Source: Flaveria trinervia
Taxonomy: Eukaryota > Streptophyta > Magnoliopsida > Asterales > Asteraceae
Assembly: GCA_025506515.1 (NCBI GenBank)
Contig: CM046453.1
Span: 43,194,099 to 43,258,098, forward strand
DNA: 64,000 nt
Direction of reading: 5' to 3'
Position numbers and translations under genes: made by a program. The notes under the pieces are model-generated. The model searched no databases, was not told where the DNA came from, and was given only the letters and a program-made list of their open reading frames with translations. Below are positions 1-11,842 of this stretch, piece by piece (the stretch's first letter is position 1; every line of letters starts with the position of its first letter).

Positions 1-2059
1 TAGCTTCCTGTGCACCCGAAGTAGATGACTCTCCTCCTCCTTCAGAGTCTCCTCCATCCTCATCATCACCTTCATCATCACCATCATCATCATCATCATC
101 ATCATCATCACTATCATCATCATCACTATCATCACTATCATCACCATCATCTCCATCTCCCTCTCTGATTTTTAGAGGGTCATCCTTTGTGCCCTTAAGT
201 TTGAGCAGGATGGTCCTCTTAGCATCCTCCAACTCCTCAATCTTCTTAGAAGATAAGATGTTTTGTTCCTTGAGTTAGGAATATCTAGATCTGAGTAGCC
301 ATTTGATGTGCCTACTGCTCAATCTGCTGCGCCTGCTGAGATATCTACTGTGATTGTGCAGCTGTAAGCTCCACTAACTGTCGGATCTGAGCAGTTTCTC
401 GTCATCGGCTGCTAATAGCTTTAGCACCATACGGTTTAGTGCTGAGAGCTGTTCCTCTACCCCACTAGGAGGTAGAGATGATCCTGATGGAAAGGAGGGG
501 TAAGATGATGGTCCTGTTTGGTGGCTAGAGGTGGTGGTGGTGGCAGTGGTGTATATGGGAGGTGGTATAGATGTGGGTGGTGGTGGGTGAGCTGTAGTGG
601 TGGTGGATGGATGTGGGTAAGTGGGGGAGTGGTGTGGTAGTGGTGTGTGAGGTGGTAGTGGTGGTGGCAGGTGGTGTGGTAGTAGTGGTGGTGGTAGTGG
701 TGGAAGGTGTGGCTGAGGTAGTGGCTGTGGTGGTAGATGAGGTCAGGGTAAACTTCAGTCTTTTCCCCTTCTTGGGGTGAGACATCCTCTTCTTCCTTGT
801 GCCTCTAGGCACTAAGGCTCCCCCTTGGTTGCTGGGCGGGTCCGGGGCATATGAGGGATCTGAATCAGCAGCAGCATCCCTGGACTCCCCTGGGCATCCA
901 CCAACCACCCGTAATCCTCTCTCTGTGGCAACCATCCTGCTGCCCACAGTCCTCGTCAGAGGCTCCTCATCACTCTCTTCCTCCTCATCGGGAGGATAGA
1001 AATCCTGGTGAAAGCTGGCAGTGGTGGCATCTGTATGAGTAGGGGGAGATGTAGTATGTGCAGGGTTGGCCCTAGAAACAACGGGGCCAGAATCTCCACC
1101 CATCTCTCTGTCATTGTCGGAGTCATCAGATGGAAGAGCAATCTGCTCAGTATCTGAGTCACTCTCCTCATAGTGCCACTTACGCCTAGCCAGCGCCATG
1201 TAATCTGCCCGGGCCAGATGCCTGAAGAGTCTCTTCACAGGGGGTTTCACTTGCTTTCCCCTGTAGACCTTCATACGGCCCAAGTCGTATCATCCATGAC
1301 CTCCAGGGATACATCATCTTGGCTCTCCTTAGGCAAGGTAGGCAGCTTCTCATCAATAATCATCTGTAAGAATCTTGGATACATACAGAAGCCCTCCTTG
1401 CCTTTGGCCTCGAGGTTCTCTATGAGGTAGGCAAATATCATACTAGAGAAACTGAAGGGGTGGTTGAGTACCAGTGCCACGTAGGCATTCTGGATCTGGT
1501 TTGATAGGTCATCAAAGCCACCCCTCCTCGACGCCATGCACTTCAGTATGACATGCGCCAAGTACTTAAACTGGGGACACAAGTTGCTTTTGTTCAACAC
1601 ACCTGCATTTTGTCCCCAGCGTATTTCATCCTGAGGAAGCACCCTCTCACTGTCAGAGGATGTAGCCTGGTCGGGTGATCTGCATCATCACCCAGATCTA
1701 GCACTCATCGAATATCTTCTGCAGTCACCTCGATATCCTGCCAAAAATAGTGCTCTGGATGCAGTAGGCTCATGAGATCGATCAACCGAAGCACCCTCCT
1801 AGAAGGCCTGCTATATAGACCTGTAGGGGGTGCATGGTGTAGATATAGCTCTGTGGATCCGGGATCTCTTTAGGAATGCAATGATCCGAGCAAACTCGGC
1901 ACCGTTCCGAGTTGTGGCGTCCAGATGAGCACAAATGTTGTGCTTGTTGTTTATGGTCCACCTATCAGCCATCAATCTGTAAACACGAAGCATACAAGTT
2001 AGATCATCACACAACAGAAACCATTTGTAATTAACCTGTTTGAAATTAGTCTGGTTCAA
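1..2059 (-). pseudogene. Retroelement-linked 'longin-like' ORF remnant (Asteraceae type)
   Basis: Read right to left, three pieces form one decayed protein. Piece 1 (ATG at 2059, to 1811) has NICAHLD...AEFARIIAFLKRS. Piece 2 (about 1810-1271) has VTAEDIRRVLDLGDDADHP, then FKYLAHVILKCMASRRG and MYPRFLQMIIDEKLPTLPK. Piece 3 (1283-525) is acidic, then rich in Thr and His. A further open stretch (about 287-1) has KKIEELEDAKRTILLKLK and a long Asp/Gly/Ser tail encoded by a trinucleotide repeat. From memory, the order NAEFHQIVDFL...ETSIR...KFLIHTILQCL...MYPRFLQ is typical of Asteraceae proteins annotated 'synaptobrevin, longin-like', found next to retrotransposon pol genes; I infer a retroelement accessory ORF. 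A frameshift lies near 1280 and a stop (likely CAA to TAA) near 288. The function of the family is unknown to me, and the similarity is recalled, not searched. Confidence 0.5.
55..151. repeat. (ATC)n / (GAT)n microsatellite
   Basis: An almost uninterrupted run of ATC/TCA triplets with a few CTA interruptions. On the minus strand it encodes an Asp-rich tail (GAT codons) in frame with the upstream KKIEELEDAKR segment. The repeat therefore belongs to the coding remnant and is not independent intergenic DNA. Confidence 0.85.
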
Positions 2060-2070
2060 TCATGTGATTG

Positions 2071-2960
2071 AACCATACAACTGAGTTCAGTCGTTTGACC
2101 TAACATGCGACTGGATATAATCGAGTGACTAAGCCTGTGATTGGTTCAGTCAGCCGACTGAGCTCATTGGTATCATTCATTCGTCGATTGAGTCATTCGT
2201 CCAGCTCAATCGTGCGATTGTAGTTCATCCGGGTGTCCACTCGCATGTCCCAATGTTGTTCGACTAAAATTCGAATTTGACCAAATCTTAAAATTAGACA
2301 TCGTGTTTTGGTTCATTAGACTCACAATCACTTAACTTAGCACCTAAAAACTTTGATTTCAACATTTCACTTAGTTTAGTTAGGTTATTTGTCCAACTTA
2401 AGTCACGGTTCTTGTTTGGGCTGAATTTCTTGATTTTGAGGACCATCAAATCGTTGGAAATTTGGATAGATTACACCGCATTATACCTGTATAAACACCA
2501 GAGGTCATCAGAATATCGAAATAGGGTGTCAAATTCGGTCAGAGGAAAATTTGGCAGAGTAACGGCAGACTGTGTGATTTTAGGGCGAATGGGGGTGATG
2601 AGTTTATGCGCGATCGACTATGGCCTATATACTGAATCTGGTTTTAATCGGGCGACTGGACCCTTCGCTCTTTTCATTGGGCGATTGGATCTCAGTCATG
2701 AGATTGGTTCAAACGATTACATCCAGTCAGCCGACTGGATTTCAGTCGGGCGACTGGGTTTCAGTCGGGCGACTGACTCATTCGCACAACTCTATTCGGG
2801 CGCCTGGCTCAATCTTGTAAGCCATTCGTGTGAATGGTTCATACTCATGCTCCATTTGGTTGTCTAGGGCATAAGTATGGTCCAATCGTACAATTGGTCC
2901 ATACTCATGGTCGAGTCGTGCGAATGGATCAAACTCGTGATTTTGACTTTATGACCATTT
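2071..2960. repeat. Degenerate array of short inverted-repeat words (CAGTCG/CGACTG type)
   Basis: Words such as CAGTCGGGCGACTGG, CATTCGTGTGAATGG, CCAATCGTACAATTGG and CCAGTCAGCCGACTGG recur at irregular spacing. They are densest at 2090-2240 and 2640-2935. Most are two 5-7 nt arms, (C/T)(A)N(T)CG and its complement, around a 2-nt centre. Open frames crossing the array (for example 2412-2867) are simple translations of the words. The array lies upstream, on the minus strand, of the ORF remnant at 1-2059, so it may belong to that element's leader. Confidence 0.75.
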
Positions 2961-4399
2961 GACATTTAACTTCATTTGACTATCGAATAATCATTTTGAG
3001 CATACGATCATCTCAGACATGATCCTTTTAACTTTGAAAACTTTTGATCACCACAGTCATGATCCTTTTAAACAAAACACATTTTCACCTCAGATGTGAC
3101 CCATTAACATTGAAAGCCCGTTTGGTCACCTCACACATGACCCTTTTATGTAATTGAATCCCAGATTGAATTCCACGACATAGTCCGACATATAACCTAA
3201 ATTAAAAAACTTAAACAAAAGAAACTACTAGAAATAAGGATAGAATTAAGACATATTTTTGTGATTTTGTGTGAGGTGGAAATCCTAAGATTGAAATCTA
3301 ACAGATTTATTTCTTGAACAGGCAGCTTCAAGTTATTTTGACCATAAAAGGATGATTCATTATAGAATCATATAGGTAATCAAATCATTCAGGACGTGTT
3401 ACCAAAATCATTTGATGCTAGATTCTTGTTTTCGTCAAGAGTCACTTGCAGATTAAGGAAATCATACTAGTACTTTAGACACACACATTGAGTTGGACTT
3501 TCAAGAATTGCAGCCATGATGATTGTCAGTATACTTGTCCACTTAAATCCATTCATAGACTTTTGACACAAATTGGTGATAGTTTAAGATTTAATTATTT
3601 CAACTAGCATTGTGGATCCCACGCTTATATGGTATCAACATTCCTTAGGAGATTTTTGAGCGGCTACGAGTATTTCGACAAGAAGAAACTATTCTTAGAG
3701 CTTTCAAAGAGAAGCAAAACCTCAGGTCAATGCTACCGCACAGCAGAGAGGCGGCACCAACAATGAATTCTAGAATATATAGGTTATGCTTATCCTCAGG
3801 TTAGTGCCACCACACAGCAGAGAGGCACATAACCTATCTTCTTGTTTGAGCAATTTATTTTGTTGCACAGATTGCACCAATAACATAGGTTATCAGTTTG
3901 ATTGCTTTTTGCATTTTCATCATGTGCTTTGCTCATATTTTGGTCATCCGCACACATTTGTGGCGTTTATTTTGCTCGTCACCCCTATTGGAACTCTGTT
4001 GATTGTGTTAACCAGGGATAAGATGATAACCCACAGCTCGTTGAACAGCTTAGTTTGATCTTGAGATCACCAACCAGGTCTACTTATCTATTGCGTTGAA
4101 TCTACCGACACATCATCTAATGGTCTAGCAACCTCTAGGTCTACTTTCTCTGTGTTACCTTAGTAGTAGCTAGTTTTACTATCATTTTTCTTATTTATTT
4201 TTGCTTAGACTTCTCAGACTTGTACTTTGAACTTCGCATCTGATTCAATTAAATCTTTTAAAGCCCCAAATGCTTTGTTCCTGTGTACTGTCATTTCCAT
4301 AGTCGTTGAATCGATATCTTGGCTACGATCTCATTTCTATCAGCTAGCTGTCCTCCTCCCTTGTTTTTTTAATACTAACTTAACCTATTCTCCCCCTAA
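2961..4399. other. Unclassified AT-rich stretch, probably old retroelement DNA
   Basis: No coding frame or LTR terminus can be supported. It contains a direct repeat of about 33 bp at 3720-3752 and 3794-3826 (CCTCAGGT...GCAGAGAGGC, spacing 74 bp). On the minus strand it also has a purine run TTTTAGGGGGAGAATAG near 4384-4400, which resembles a copia polypurine tract. The piece joins the Co-1 gag start abruptly at about 4400-4450. Confidence 0.4.
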
Positions 4400-4606
4400 A
4401 ATTCTAAAACTGTAAGCGATTTGCATTTTTAGGATTTTAGTAGGTACATCGTTATTAGCGCTGGTGTGGTCGGCCATCTACAAGATTTTACAAAGTTCCA
4501 TTTTAGTAATCGTTGATATAATTATATTTTATTTATTAACACCCTTTATGTCTCATAGACTTATTAATAAATAAAATTTTAGAATCCAACGTTATATTTA
4601 AATATT

Positions 4607-4917
4607 GGTTAGGTGACCTTTATCCCATTATTTAAATAAACAAGGTAGTCATAAATGACAATTGCAACCTATTGCAACTTCTAGTGGTATGGGATCGTTG
4701 AACATCTTTTGTTTATAACGGCATGTTTACCCCATCAACACCTTTTATAAAACACATTTTAGGTGATCCATTCAATATATTTTATAAATCAAGTCGTCCT
4801 ACTTACACACACGTGTGAGTTTACTACATGAGTGGTTAGGTGACCTTTATCCCACAAACATGGTATTCTCACCTCAAGTCACAAGTTCCCTCAAAGTGGT
4901 TAGGTGACCTTTATCCC
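4607..4917 (-). repeat. Triplicated 20-bp leader motif in Co-1
   Basis: Three copies of GGTTAGGTGACCTTTATCCC at about 4607-4626, 4834-4853 and 4898-4917 (minus strand: GGGATAAAGGTCACCTAACC). The Co-3 leader has three copies of the same motif. The motif is better preserved than the surrounding leader, which suggests an element function such as packaging or dimerisation. That role is inference. Confidence 0.7.
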
Positions 4918-5916
4918 ACTAAGAGTTTGCAAGTAACCTAAGTGTTGTGTAAAAGGATGGTGCTTAACTTGTTTTCAAAAGGGATTTAAAATGATACAAT
5001 TCTAGTTTTAGAAAAGTCTATGTATCATATGATTGTATGCATTCAACCATATGGTACTCTATCGATTCTTTTAAATAAAACTCATTTTATTTTACAAACC
5101 ATTAATTCCTTTATAGAACCATTCTATTTTGCTTAATGATTTGAGAACCAATTTTCTTGTTTATAGTTTGTTTTAGTAGACGGTTTGTTAATCACATCCA
5201 AATAATCAAAACAAACATCATCATATGCAATCAACCAAACATAAACAAAATATTCATATATGCATAACAAAGCATACTAAGTTGAGCACACTTGTTTAGC
5301 CAAAACAAGTGTGTCAAATGGTCTTGTCCTAAGGGTTAATAATCATGACACATGGTTGATCAAAGGGACTCCCACTTGAATCCACATCTTCAAGCATCCT
5401 CTTTGTCTTATCTTTTCTTCAAGTCTTGATCTTGAGCATCCTTTACAAAATTATGTATCCTAATACATGTTTCTAGTAAAGAAAAACTCCTAATCTATTT
5501 ATTACAAATCATATGAATGAATAGATTACAAAACAAAACTTGAAACCCAAAAATAAAACATTACATGCCCAAATGAATATAACTAAACAACCAATCAAAC
5601 AATCAATCAATATGGTCAAGGCTTTGTTATGCATAAACAACAAACAACATATTAAAACATATCCTAAGACACGGTTTTGGCAGCCCCTTTTTAACCCATT
5701 TTCTTGGCCAACATTAACCAAGAACACATGGGTTTAGTCCAAACTAATAAACATCTTATGATCTAGATTTTTAAAGATCATTATATGCATAAAGTAAGAT
5801 CTTTAAAACATCAAAAAAGGGGGGCACAAAACAGCCCACTAACTCACGGATTTGAGGTGTTAAGCACCCAAAAACCGTGAACTAGTGAAGTAATATATGT
5901 ATGCATATGTATAAGT

Positions 5917-5931
5917 GGCTCTTGATGCCAT
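5917..5931 (-). other. Co-1 primer binding site
   Basis: The plus strand reads GGCTCTTGATGCCAT, so the minus strand is ATGGCATCAAGAGCC directly after the LTR end. This is a variant of the tRNA-Met primer site TGGTATCAGAGCC, and the same variant occurs in Co-3 at 44547-44560. It fixes the element's orientation. Confidence 0.75.
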
Positions 5932-6864
5932 TGTAAGGGGTTCCAACATGTTTATCAAAGCTCATATATCATAGATTATATGAAAAACGCAGCGGATATT
6001 ATATTTTAAAACATGTTAAGAAGATAGTTGTTAAACCCATTTAACAAAGAACCCCAACCCATGGATCTTTATACACAATGCATATAGTAAGATAAAGCAT
6101 AAGATATAAAACTACAACCTTTGTAGCTTCTCCAAAACGAATTATATGAGATGAAAGGAGATGAATGTAAGGCTGAAACATCAAGCTAGAAGTCCACAAG
6201 AGGTTGTACCCCAAGCTTCTTCAAACACCTTCTTTGCTAGGTATGCAACACCACCTTCAAGAACCCTCTTGAACTCTTGATTTTCAGCCAAGAACACTAA
6301 GATTAAAGGCTGAAAATCAGCCCCTTTCTTACTAAAAACCGTTTTCTAGAGAGAAGGTAGAGAGGATTTTTCTCTTTTGTTGTTATGGTGTGTGAGAGAG
6401 TGAAAAATGCAAGAGTGAAGTGTGTAGTTAATTGCATGTCTTGGAACAACAAAAAGGGAATCCCAAGACTCAAGGGGTGGCCGAAAATTAGGCTCCTTGG
6501 TCTTTCCCTCTTAATTCAAATATCAAAAAAAATATACTTGCATTCTACCCTTTTATAAAATTAAACTATTTAATTTTATAGAACTCACACACTATTATAT
6601 GTCATTGTTTAACCAATTTAAGCAATGAAACAAATAATCCATATGAATAAATTATATATATATATATAATCTTGTTCATTTACAAAAGCAATGATTTAGA
6701 AAAGCCGGTTTCTAAATTGGTGCTAATATTTAATTGTATGATCTTATCAACGAATAAATATTTATCGGTGTTTGTTTGGCTTGTTATTGGGTATGACCCG
6801 ACTTGGATCATATCACACTAGCCACATCAATTTAATATGTATCTTGGGCAGATCAAATCTTTCA
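5932..6864 (-). repeat. 5' LTR of Co-1
   Basis: Long terminal repeat of about 933 bp in minus orientation. The low-coordinate end is next to the primer site (minus ...CCCCTTACA then TGGCATCAAGAGCC). The high-coordinate end aligns with the Co-2/Co-3 LTR start (minus TGAAAGATTTGATCTGCCC against TGTAGGATTCCATGTGCCC). Internal blocks shared with the other copia LTRs are ATCCGCTGCGTTTT near the U5 side and CCAAGTCGGGT..TACCC near the U3 start. The outer end was set by this alignment and could shift by some bases. Confidence 0.7.
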
Positions 6865-6939
6865 CGGTGAACGCTGAATATTGATCCTCCATTATTATCA
6901 ACTTTAAACTTTGGAACAAACTGTTTAACTTGTGCGAAT

Positions 6940-7165
6940 GAAGGTATGCGATTAAACACTTCGTGCGATTGAACAATGCAGTTGACTCAGACGTGCGAAT
7001 GAGCAAATGCGGATGGCTCAATCGTGCGTATGGACAGGTGCGAATGAACAATGCGAATGGGTAATTCAGTCGTACGAATGGATGTACGAATGAGTCCAAT
7101 CGTTCGTATGAGGGATGTGTATGAATTCAGTCGTGCGATTGAGTCAATCGTGCGACTGAAGCTGC
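6940..7165. repeat. Word array in the LF leader
   Basis: Repeated words such as GTGCGAATGA, CAATCGTGCGACTGA, TCAGTCGTACGAATGG and TCAGTCGTGCGATTGA at 10-25 bp spacing. These belong to the same TCAGTCG/ATTCG family as the arrays at 2071-2960, 7674-7885 and 60133-62110. Open frames here (6827-7253, minus) are translations of the array. Confidence 0.75.
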
Positions 7166-7370
7166 TGAAACTTGAAAATTTGAAGGTTAAGGTATTTTGA
7201 AGCAAAAACATGAATTTTTCAAGAACCCTAATTGCCGTATACTGGAAAAACATTAACTTTACGATCTGGAGACGTCCAAAAAAACGTTTGACACAAAAAG
7301 ATTGCGTTTTTGCGTGAAAAACACAATTTTTATATCAAAATCGATTGAATCATACGTAAATCAAGAATCT

Positions 7371-7383
7371 GGCTCTGATACCA
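7371..7383 (-). other. LF primer binding site (tRNA-Met type)
   Basis: Plus strand GGCTCTGATACCA, so the minus strand has a perfect TGGTATCAGAGCC two bases after the LTR end. Confidence 0.85.
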
Positions 7384-7385
7384 CT

Positions 7386-8112
7386 TGTTAGAGGACCGTA
7401 TACTAGACGGAGTACTAACTGATCCATGTGTATACTGAATCAAATAGTGCGGAATCCTATTTGATTGGCGATCCAATCAGTGAGAAAGTTAAGCCGATCG
7501 ATATAAGATTAATCTAAACGTTAAGAACGAATAGCAATCGATCAAGAACGATCTATGAACTTGGACTGGCTTTCTTGGATGTTCTGGACAGCTAGGGTAC
7601 GTGTATGAGTCGAATTCTTCAAAGTGTTCCATTTTTCCACAAATTAAAGGGTATTTATAGGTTAGGGTTACTCATTCATGCGACTGAACCATTCGCATGG
7701 TTCAGTCGTGAGACTGAGTCATGCAGTTGATCCATTCGCACGACTGAGTGTTCAGTTGTGCGACTGAGTCAATCTCATGTCACAAGTGTGCGACTGATCC
7801 AGTCTCCTGGTTCAGTCGTGCGACTGGTTCATTAGCATGAAGTTGTTCATGCGTATGGTCCATTAGCATGGGCCATTCGCATGAGAACTTCATATGACTA
7901 AGTTTGAATATGTTTCACAATCATTAATGACATAGATATATTCAAACAACCACAAAACTATATAGTTAGTTCAATAAGCGTTAACATACAATAATCAATG
8001 AAATATTAAACATTATAAGCATAAACCACACATTGTATTTCATTCAAACCATCCAGTTACATATATGTAAGACATGAAATACTTTTTACATTAAGCTCAC
8101 AAACTAGGTACA
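7386..8112 (-). repeat. 5' LTR of LF
   Basis: Starts TGTTAGAGGACCG on the plus strand, right beside the primer site. A plausible ...GTACA end lies at 8112, just before satellite sequence. About 727 bp. It carries a word array at 7674-7885. No second copy was found, so the outer boundary cannot be confirmed by LTR-LTR comparison. Confidence 0.5.
7674..7885. repeat. Word array in the LF LTR
   Basis: TTCAGTCGTGCGACTGG, CATTCGCACGACTGAG, CCATTCGCATGG and the decayed form CATTAGCATGG alternate along about 210 bp inside the LTR. Many CGCATG words have become AGCATG. Confidence 0.75.
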
Positions 8113-11100
8113 TATGTATCTAGACTTTTCTCATTTGAGTTCATATTAGTTTCATTTCCAATGTAGTTTGATTCGCTCTTCTTCTCTACTGAAATAGGAG
8201 TAGTTTATCAGTTTTTTGCACCTTGTTTCCATCCCTTAATGGTCGAAAAAGGATTATTTGTATCGATAGTTGTCATTCATATTGATTCAACAAATTTTTC
8301 AGGCAATAATGATGAAAATTGGTTGTGGAGTATTGGTGATTAGATTTGGGTAGATGCGGATTGATTTTACGAGTCATTCGTGTGGTGTCGTGTTTGGTTT
8401 TGGTTTCAATTAAACAATAGATCGTATGTTGCATGTGTGATCGATTAGTATGATTCCAATGAAAATTATAAAGAGATTTGAATAGATTGGTTTGATAGTG
8501 TGTTTAAAAGACTTGATAATTAAAACTCCATTGCATTTGAGGTTGTAACCAAAAGCAAAGGAAATACTAGCTAGAACTAGTGTTGTTTATGGTTTTTGTA
8601 TAACTAGTTCATTTCCCAAGTATTTTGTTAAGCTTTACTGAATAAAATGATGAACCATCTGTAGTTACACAATTTTGATTATAATACAAGTAATCTTATT
8701 TAAGTGGTCGTGTTAAGTTGATTGAGTTCTATTTCCTCAATCACACATACGTTTCTCGTTTGACTTCTTATTAGTTTTATATCCAATGTAACTTGATTCT
8801 CTCTTCTTCTCTACTGAAATATAGTAGTTAATCGGTTCTTTGAACCTTGTTTCCTTCCCTTAATGGTCGAAAAAGTATTGTTTGTATCGATAGTTTTCAT
8901 TCAATTTGATTCAATGAATTTTTGAGGCAATAATGTTAAAAGTTGGTTGTAAGGTATTGTGGATAAGTTTTGGGTAGAAGTGGGTTGATTTTAAGGGTCA
9001 TTCGTGTGGTATCACGTCTGGTTTTGGTTTCGATTAAACATAGATCCTATGTTGCATGTGTTATCGATTAGTGTGATTCCAATGAAGATTATATTGAAAT
9101 AGATTGGTTTGAGTGTGTGTTTAGTATTAAAACTCCATTGCATTTGAGGTTGTTACCAAAAGCAAAGGAAATACAAGCTAGAACTAATGTCGCTTAATGT
9201 TTTTGTATAACTAGTTCATTTACCATGTATAATTAAGCTTTTTTGAATAAATTGATGCCCCAATCTATAGTTGCATAGTTTTGATTAGAATTCAAGTAAT
9301 CTTATTTAAGTGGTCATGTTAACTTGATTGAGTTCTATTTCCTCAATCACACATTATGTTTCTCGATTCACTACTTATTAGTTTCATTTCCAAGGTATTT
9401 TGATTATCTCTTCTTCTCTACTGAAATACAAGTAGTTTATCAGTTCTTTGCACCTCTTTTCCTTCCTTTATGGTCGAAAAAGGATTCTTTGTATCGATAG
9501 TTGTCATTCAACTGATTTTTTAGGCAATAATGTTGAAAGTTGGTTGTGGAGTATTTTGGGTGTAAGTGGATTGACTTTAAGGGTTGTTCGTGTGGACAGT
9601 GTTTGGTTTTGGTTTCGATTAAACAATAGATAATATGTTGCAAGTGTTATCGATTAGTGTGATTCCGGTGAAGATTATATTCAAATAGATTGGTTTGAGT
9701 GTGTGTTTAAAATACTTGAGTATTAAAACTCCATTGCATTTGATGTTGTTACCAAAAGCAAAGGAAAAACAAGCTAGAACTAGTGTTGCTTAACGTTTTT
9801 GTATAACTAGTTCATTTACCATGTATAATTAAGCTTTTCTGAATAAAGTGATGCCCCAATCTATAGTTGCACAATTTTGAGTAGAGTTCAAGTAAATCTT
9901 ATTTAAGTGGTCGTGTTAACTTGATTGAGTTCTATTTCCTCAATCACACATTATGTTCTAACATTTGACTACTTATTAGTTTCATTTCCAAGGTATTTTG
10001 ATTATCTCTTCTTCTCTATTGAAATACAAGTAGTTATCAGTTCTTTGCATCTCGTTTCCTTCCCTTAATGGTTGAAAAAGGATTCTTTGTATAGATAGTT
10101 GTCATTCAATGGATTTTTGAGGCAATAATGTTGAAAGTTGGTTGTAGAGTATTTTGGGAGTAAGTGGTTATATTTTAAGGGTAGTTCATGAGGATAGTGT
10201 TGGTTTTGGTTTCGGCTAAACAATAGATCCTATGTTGCCTGTCTGATCGATTAATGTTATTCCAATGAAGATTATAATACATTTTAATTGATTGGTTTGA
10301 GAATGTGTTTAAAAGACTTGAGAATTAAAACTCCATTGCATTTGAGATTTTACCAAAAGCAAAGGTAATACTAGCTAGAACTAGTTTTGTTTAACGTTTT
10401 TGTATAACTAGTTCATTTCCCATGTATTTAATTAAGCTTTACTGAATAAATTGATGCACCAATCTTAGTTACGCAATTTGATTGTAATACAAGTAAATCT
10501 TATTTTAGTGGTCGTTTTAAATAGATTGAGTTATATTTCCTCAATCACACATTAAGTTTCTCATTTGACTTCTTATTAGTTTTATTTCCAATGTAATTTG
10601 ATTTCTCTTCTTCTAAACTGAAATACAAATAGTTTATCGGTTCTTTGCACCTTGTTCTTTCCCTTAATGGTCGAAAAAGGATTCTTTGTATTGATAGTTG
10701 TCATTCAGATTGATTCAAAGGAACTTTGTTGCAATAATGTTGAAAGTTGGTTGTGGATTATTATGTATAAGTTTTGGGAAGAAGCGGATTGATTTTAAGG
10801 GTCATTTGTGTGGTGTCGTGTTTGGTTTTGGTTTTGATTAAATAACAGATCCTATGTTGCATGTGTGATCAATTAGTATGATTCCATTGAAGATTATAAT
10901 TAGATTTGAATAGATTGGTTTGAGTGTATGTTTAAAACACTTAAGAACTAAAACTCCGTTACATTTGAGGTTGTTACCAAAAGCAAAGGAAATGCAAGCT
11001 AGAACTAGTGTTGTTTAATGTTTTTGTATAATTAGTTCATTTCCCATGTATTTAATTAAGCTTTTTTGAATAAACTGATGCACCAATCTGTAGTTGCAAA

Positions 11101-11124
11101 CTTTGATTAGAATACAAGTATATC
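8113..11124. repeat. Satellite block 1 (monomer about 600-625 bp, about 5 copies)
   Basis: Landmark AGTTGGTTGTGG or a variant recurs near 8317, 8941, 9538, 10135 and 10745, giving periods of about 597-624 bp. Other landmarks in each monomer are TTCATTTCCAA, CTTCTCTACTGAAATA, GGTTTTGGTTTCGATTAAA, CTCCATTGCATTTGAGG and AGCTAGAACTAGTGTTG. Short ORFs in it recur by monomer and are not conserved as proteins. It ends exactly at the Gy-1 LTR terminus, leaving ATATC as the apparent target site. Confidence 0.9.
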
Positions 11125-11610
11125 TGTAAGGCCTCGTTACCGGGATGCTTACCGCTGGCCAATCATTGCACATAAAACATATATTTACATTAACTTAAAT
11201 AAACATTGCAGTGGAAACATTAAAAATGACATTTTATCTCATTATAAAAGCTTTTGCAAAATAATAAATCGTTGTCAAATTACAAATACATGTTGTGTTA
11301 CATCACAAAAACATTAATAAATTGGATGCCATCCAAAACAAGCCAAGTAGCCACCCCGTGACATCCTCAGCAACCTTTACCTGCCAACTGGAAACAAATA
11401 AAAGTTAGCGTTGCTAAGTGACTTCTAGTTTTAAAATAAGACATACTTTAGTTTCGTTAAATCCGTTCTTTACTTTCTTTCAAATCATACTATACCGTCG
11501 TACATGATCACACATCGTAGGTACACATAGATAATAACATTTTATCTTCTTTACTGTTCATCACTTTCTTTAACCCTGTAACTCTTTCCGGATCAGTGTC
11601 ATCAGCTATA

Positions 11611-11842
11611 CCCCAAACGTATGCGCACATCGGGTACTTGGCCGAAGATCATAAATGACTTCCATAATGCACAAAGCCTGACACTAGCACCGGGGCAAGC
11701 GACAAAGATCCCAACTGTATACTACACCCCAAACGTATGCACAAAGCGGGTACTAGGCCAAAGATCATAAATGACTTCCATAACGCACAAAGCCTGGCAC
11801 CAGCACTGGGGTGAGTAATCACTATAAACCATGTACTATATC
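11611..11842 (-). repeat. 116-bp tandem duplication in the Gy-1 LTR
   Basis: Two direct copies starting CCCCAAACGTATGC at 11611 and 11727. Each has GGGTACT.GGCC, AAGATCATAAATGACTTCC and CACAAAGCCTG. The equivalent LTR position in Gy-2 holds a different 118-bp duplication, and in Gy-3 a 22-bp repeat. Confidence 0.8.

Larger units (their letters stand above)
4400..6864 (-). mobile_element. Co-1: 5' part of a Ty1/copia element (LTR, PBS, leader, gag start)
   Basis: Reads right to left: 5' LTR 6864-5932, primer binding site 5931-5917, a leader of about 1.45 kb, then a gag ATG at 4483 (MADHTSANN...). The sequence departs from copia after some 30 codons, near 4400-4450, so all of pol is missing. 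Leader length and three leader motifs match Co-3 (45.5-45.9 kb), and the LTR ends and primer site are shared with Co-2/Co-3, so it is the same broad family but more diverged. A stop follows the gag start after about 30 codons. The left boundary is approximate. Confidence 0.75.
6865..8112 (-). mobile_element. LF: leader and 5' LTR of an unassigned LTR element
   Basis: A canonical primer site lies at 7371-7383 on the minus strand (TGGTATCAGAGCC), preceded by an LTR end ...CCTCTAACA at 7386. The LTR extends right to about 8112, where satellite begins. The leader runs left to 6865, where Co-1 is inserted or joined. No gag or pol is visible. The element may continue into 1-4400, whose ORF remnant has the same orientation and whose word array (2071-2960) matches those in the LF leader and LTR. 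The right LTR terminus is uncertain. Confidence 0.6.

Noticed and set aside
525..1283. A 252-codon minus frame taken as a complete gene
   Set aside because: It is only the third part of a frameshifted retroelement ORF. Its start (M near 1283) overlaps the end of the upstream part, and its Thr/His tail ends in low complexity.
6827..7253. Overlapping minus-strand frames of 88-90 codons
   Set aside because: They translate the word array of the LF leader in two frames. There is no domain, and composition follows the repeat.
8113..11124. Satellite monomers as a gene family
   Set aside because: Monomers share no long open frame. Indels between monomers are not multiples of three, and no splice-consistent exons were seen.
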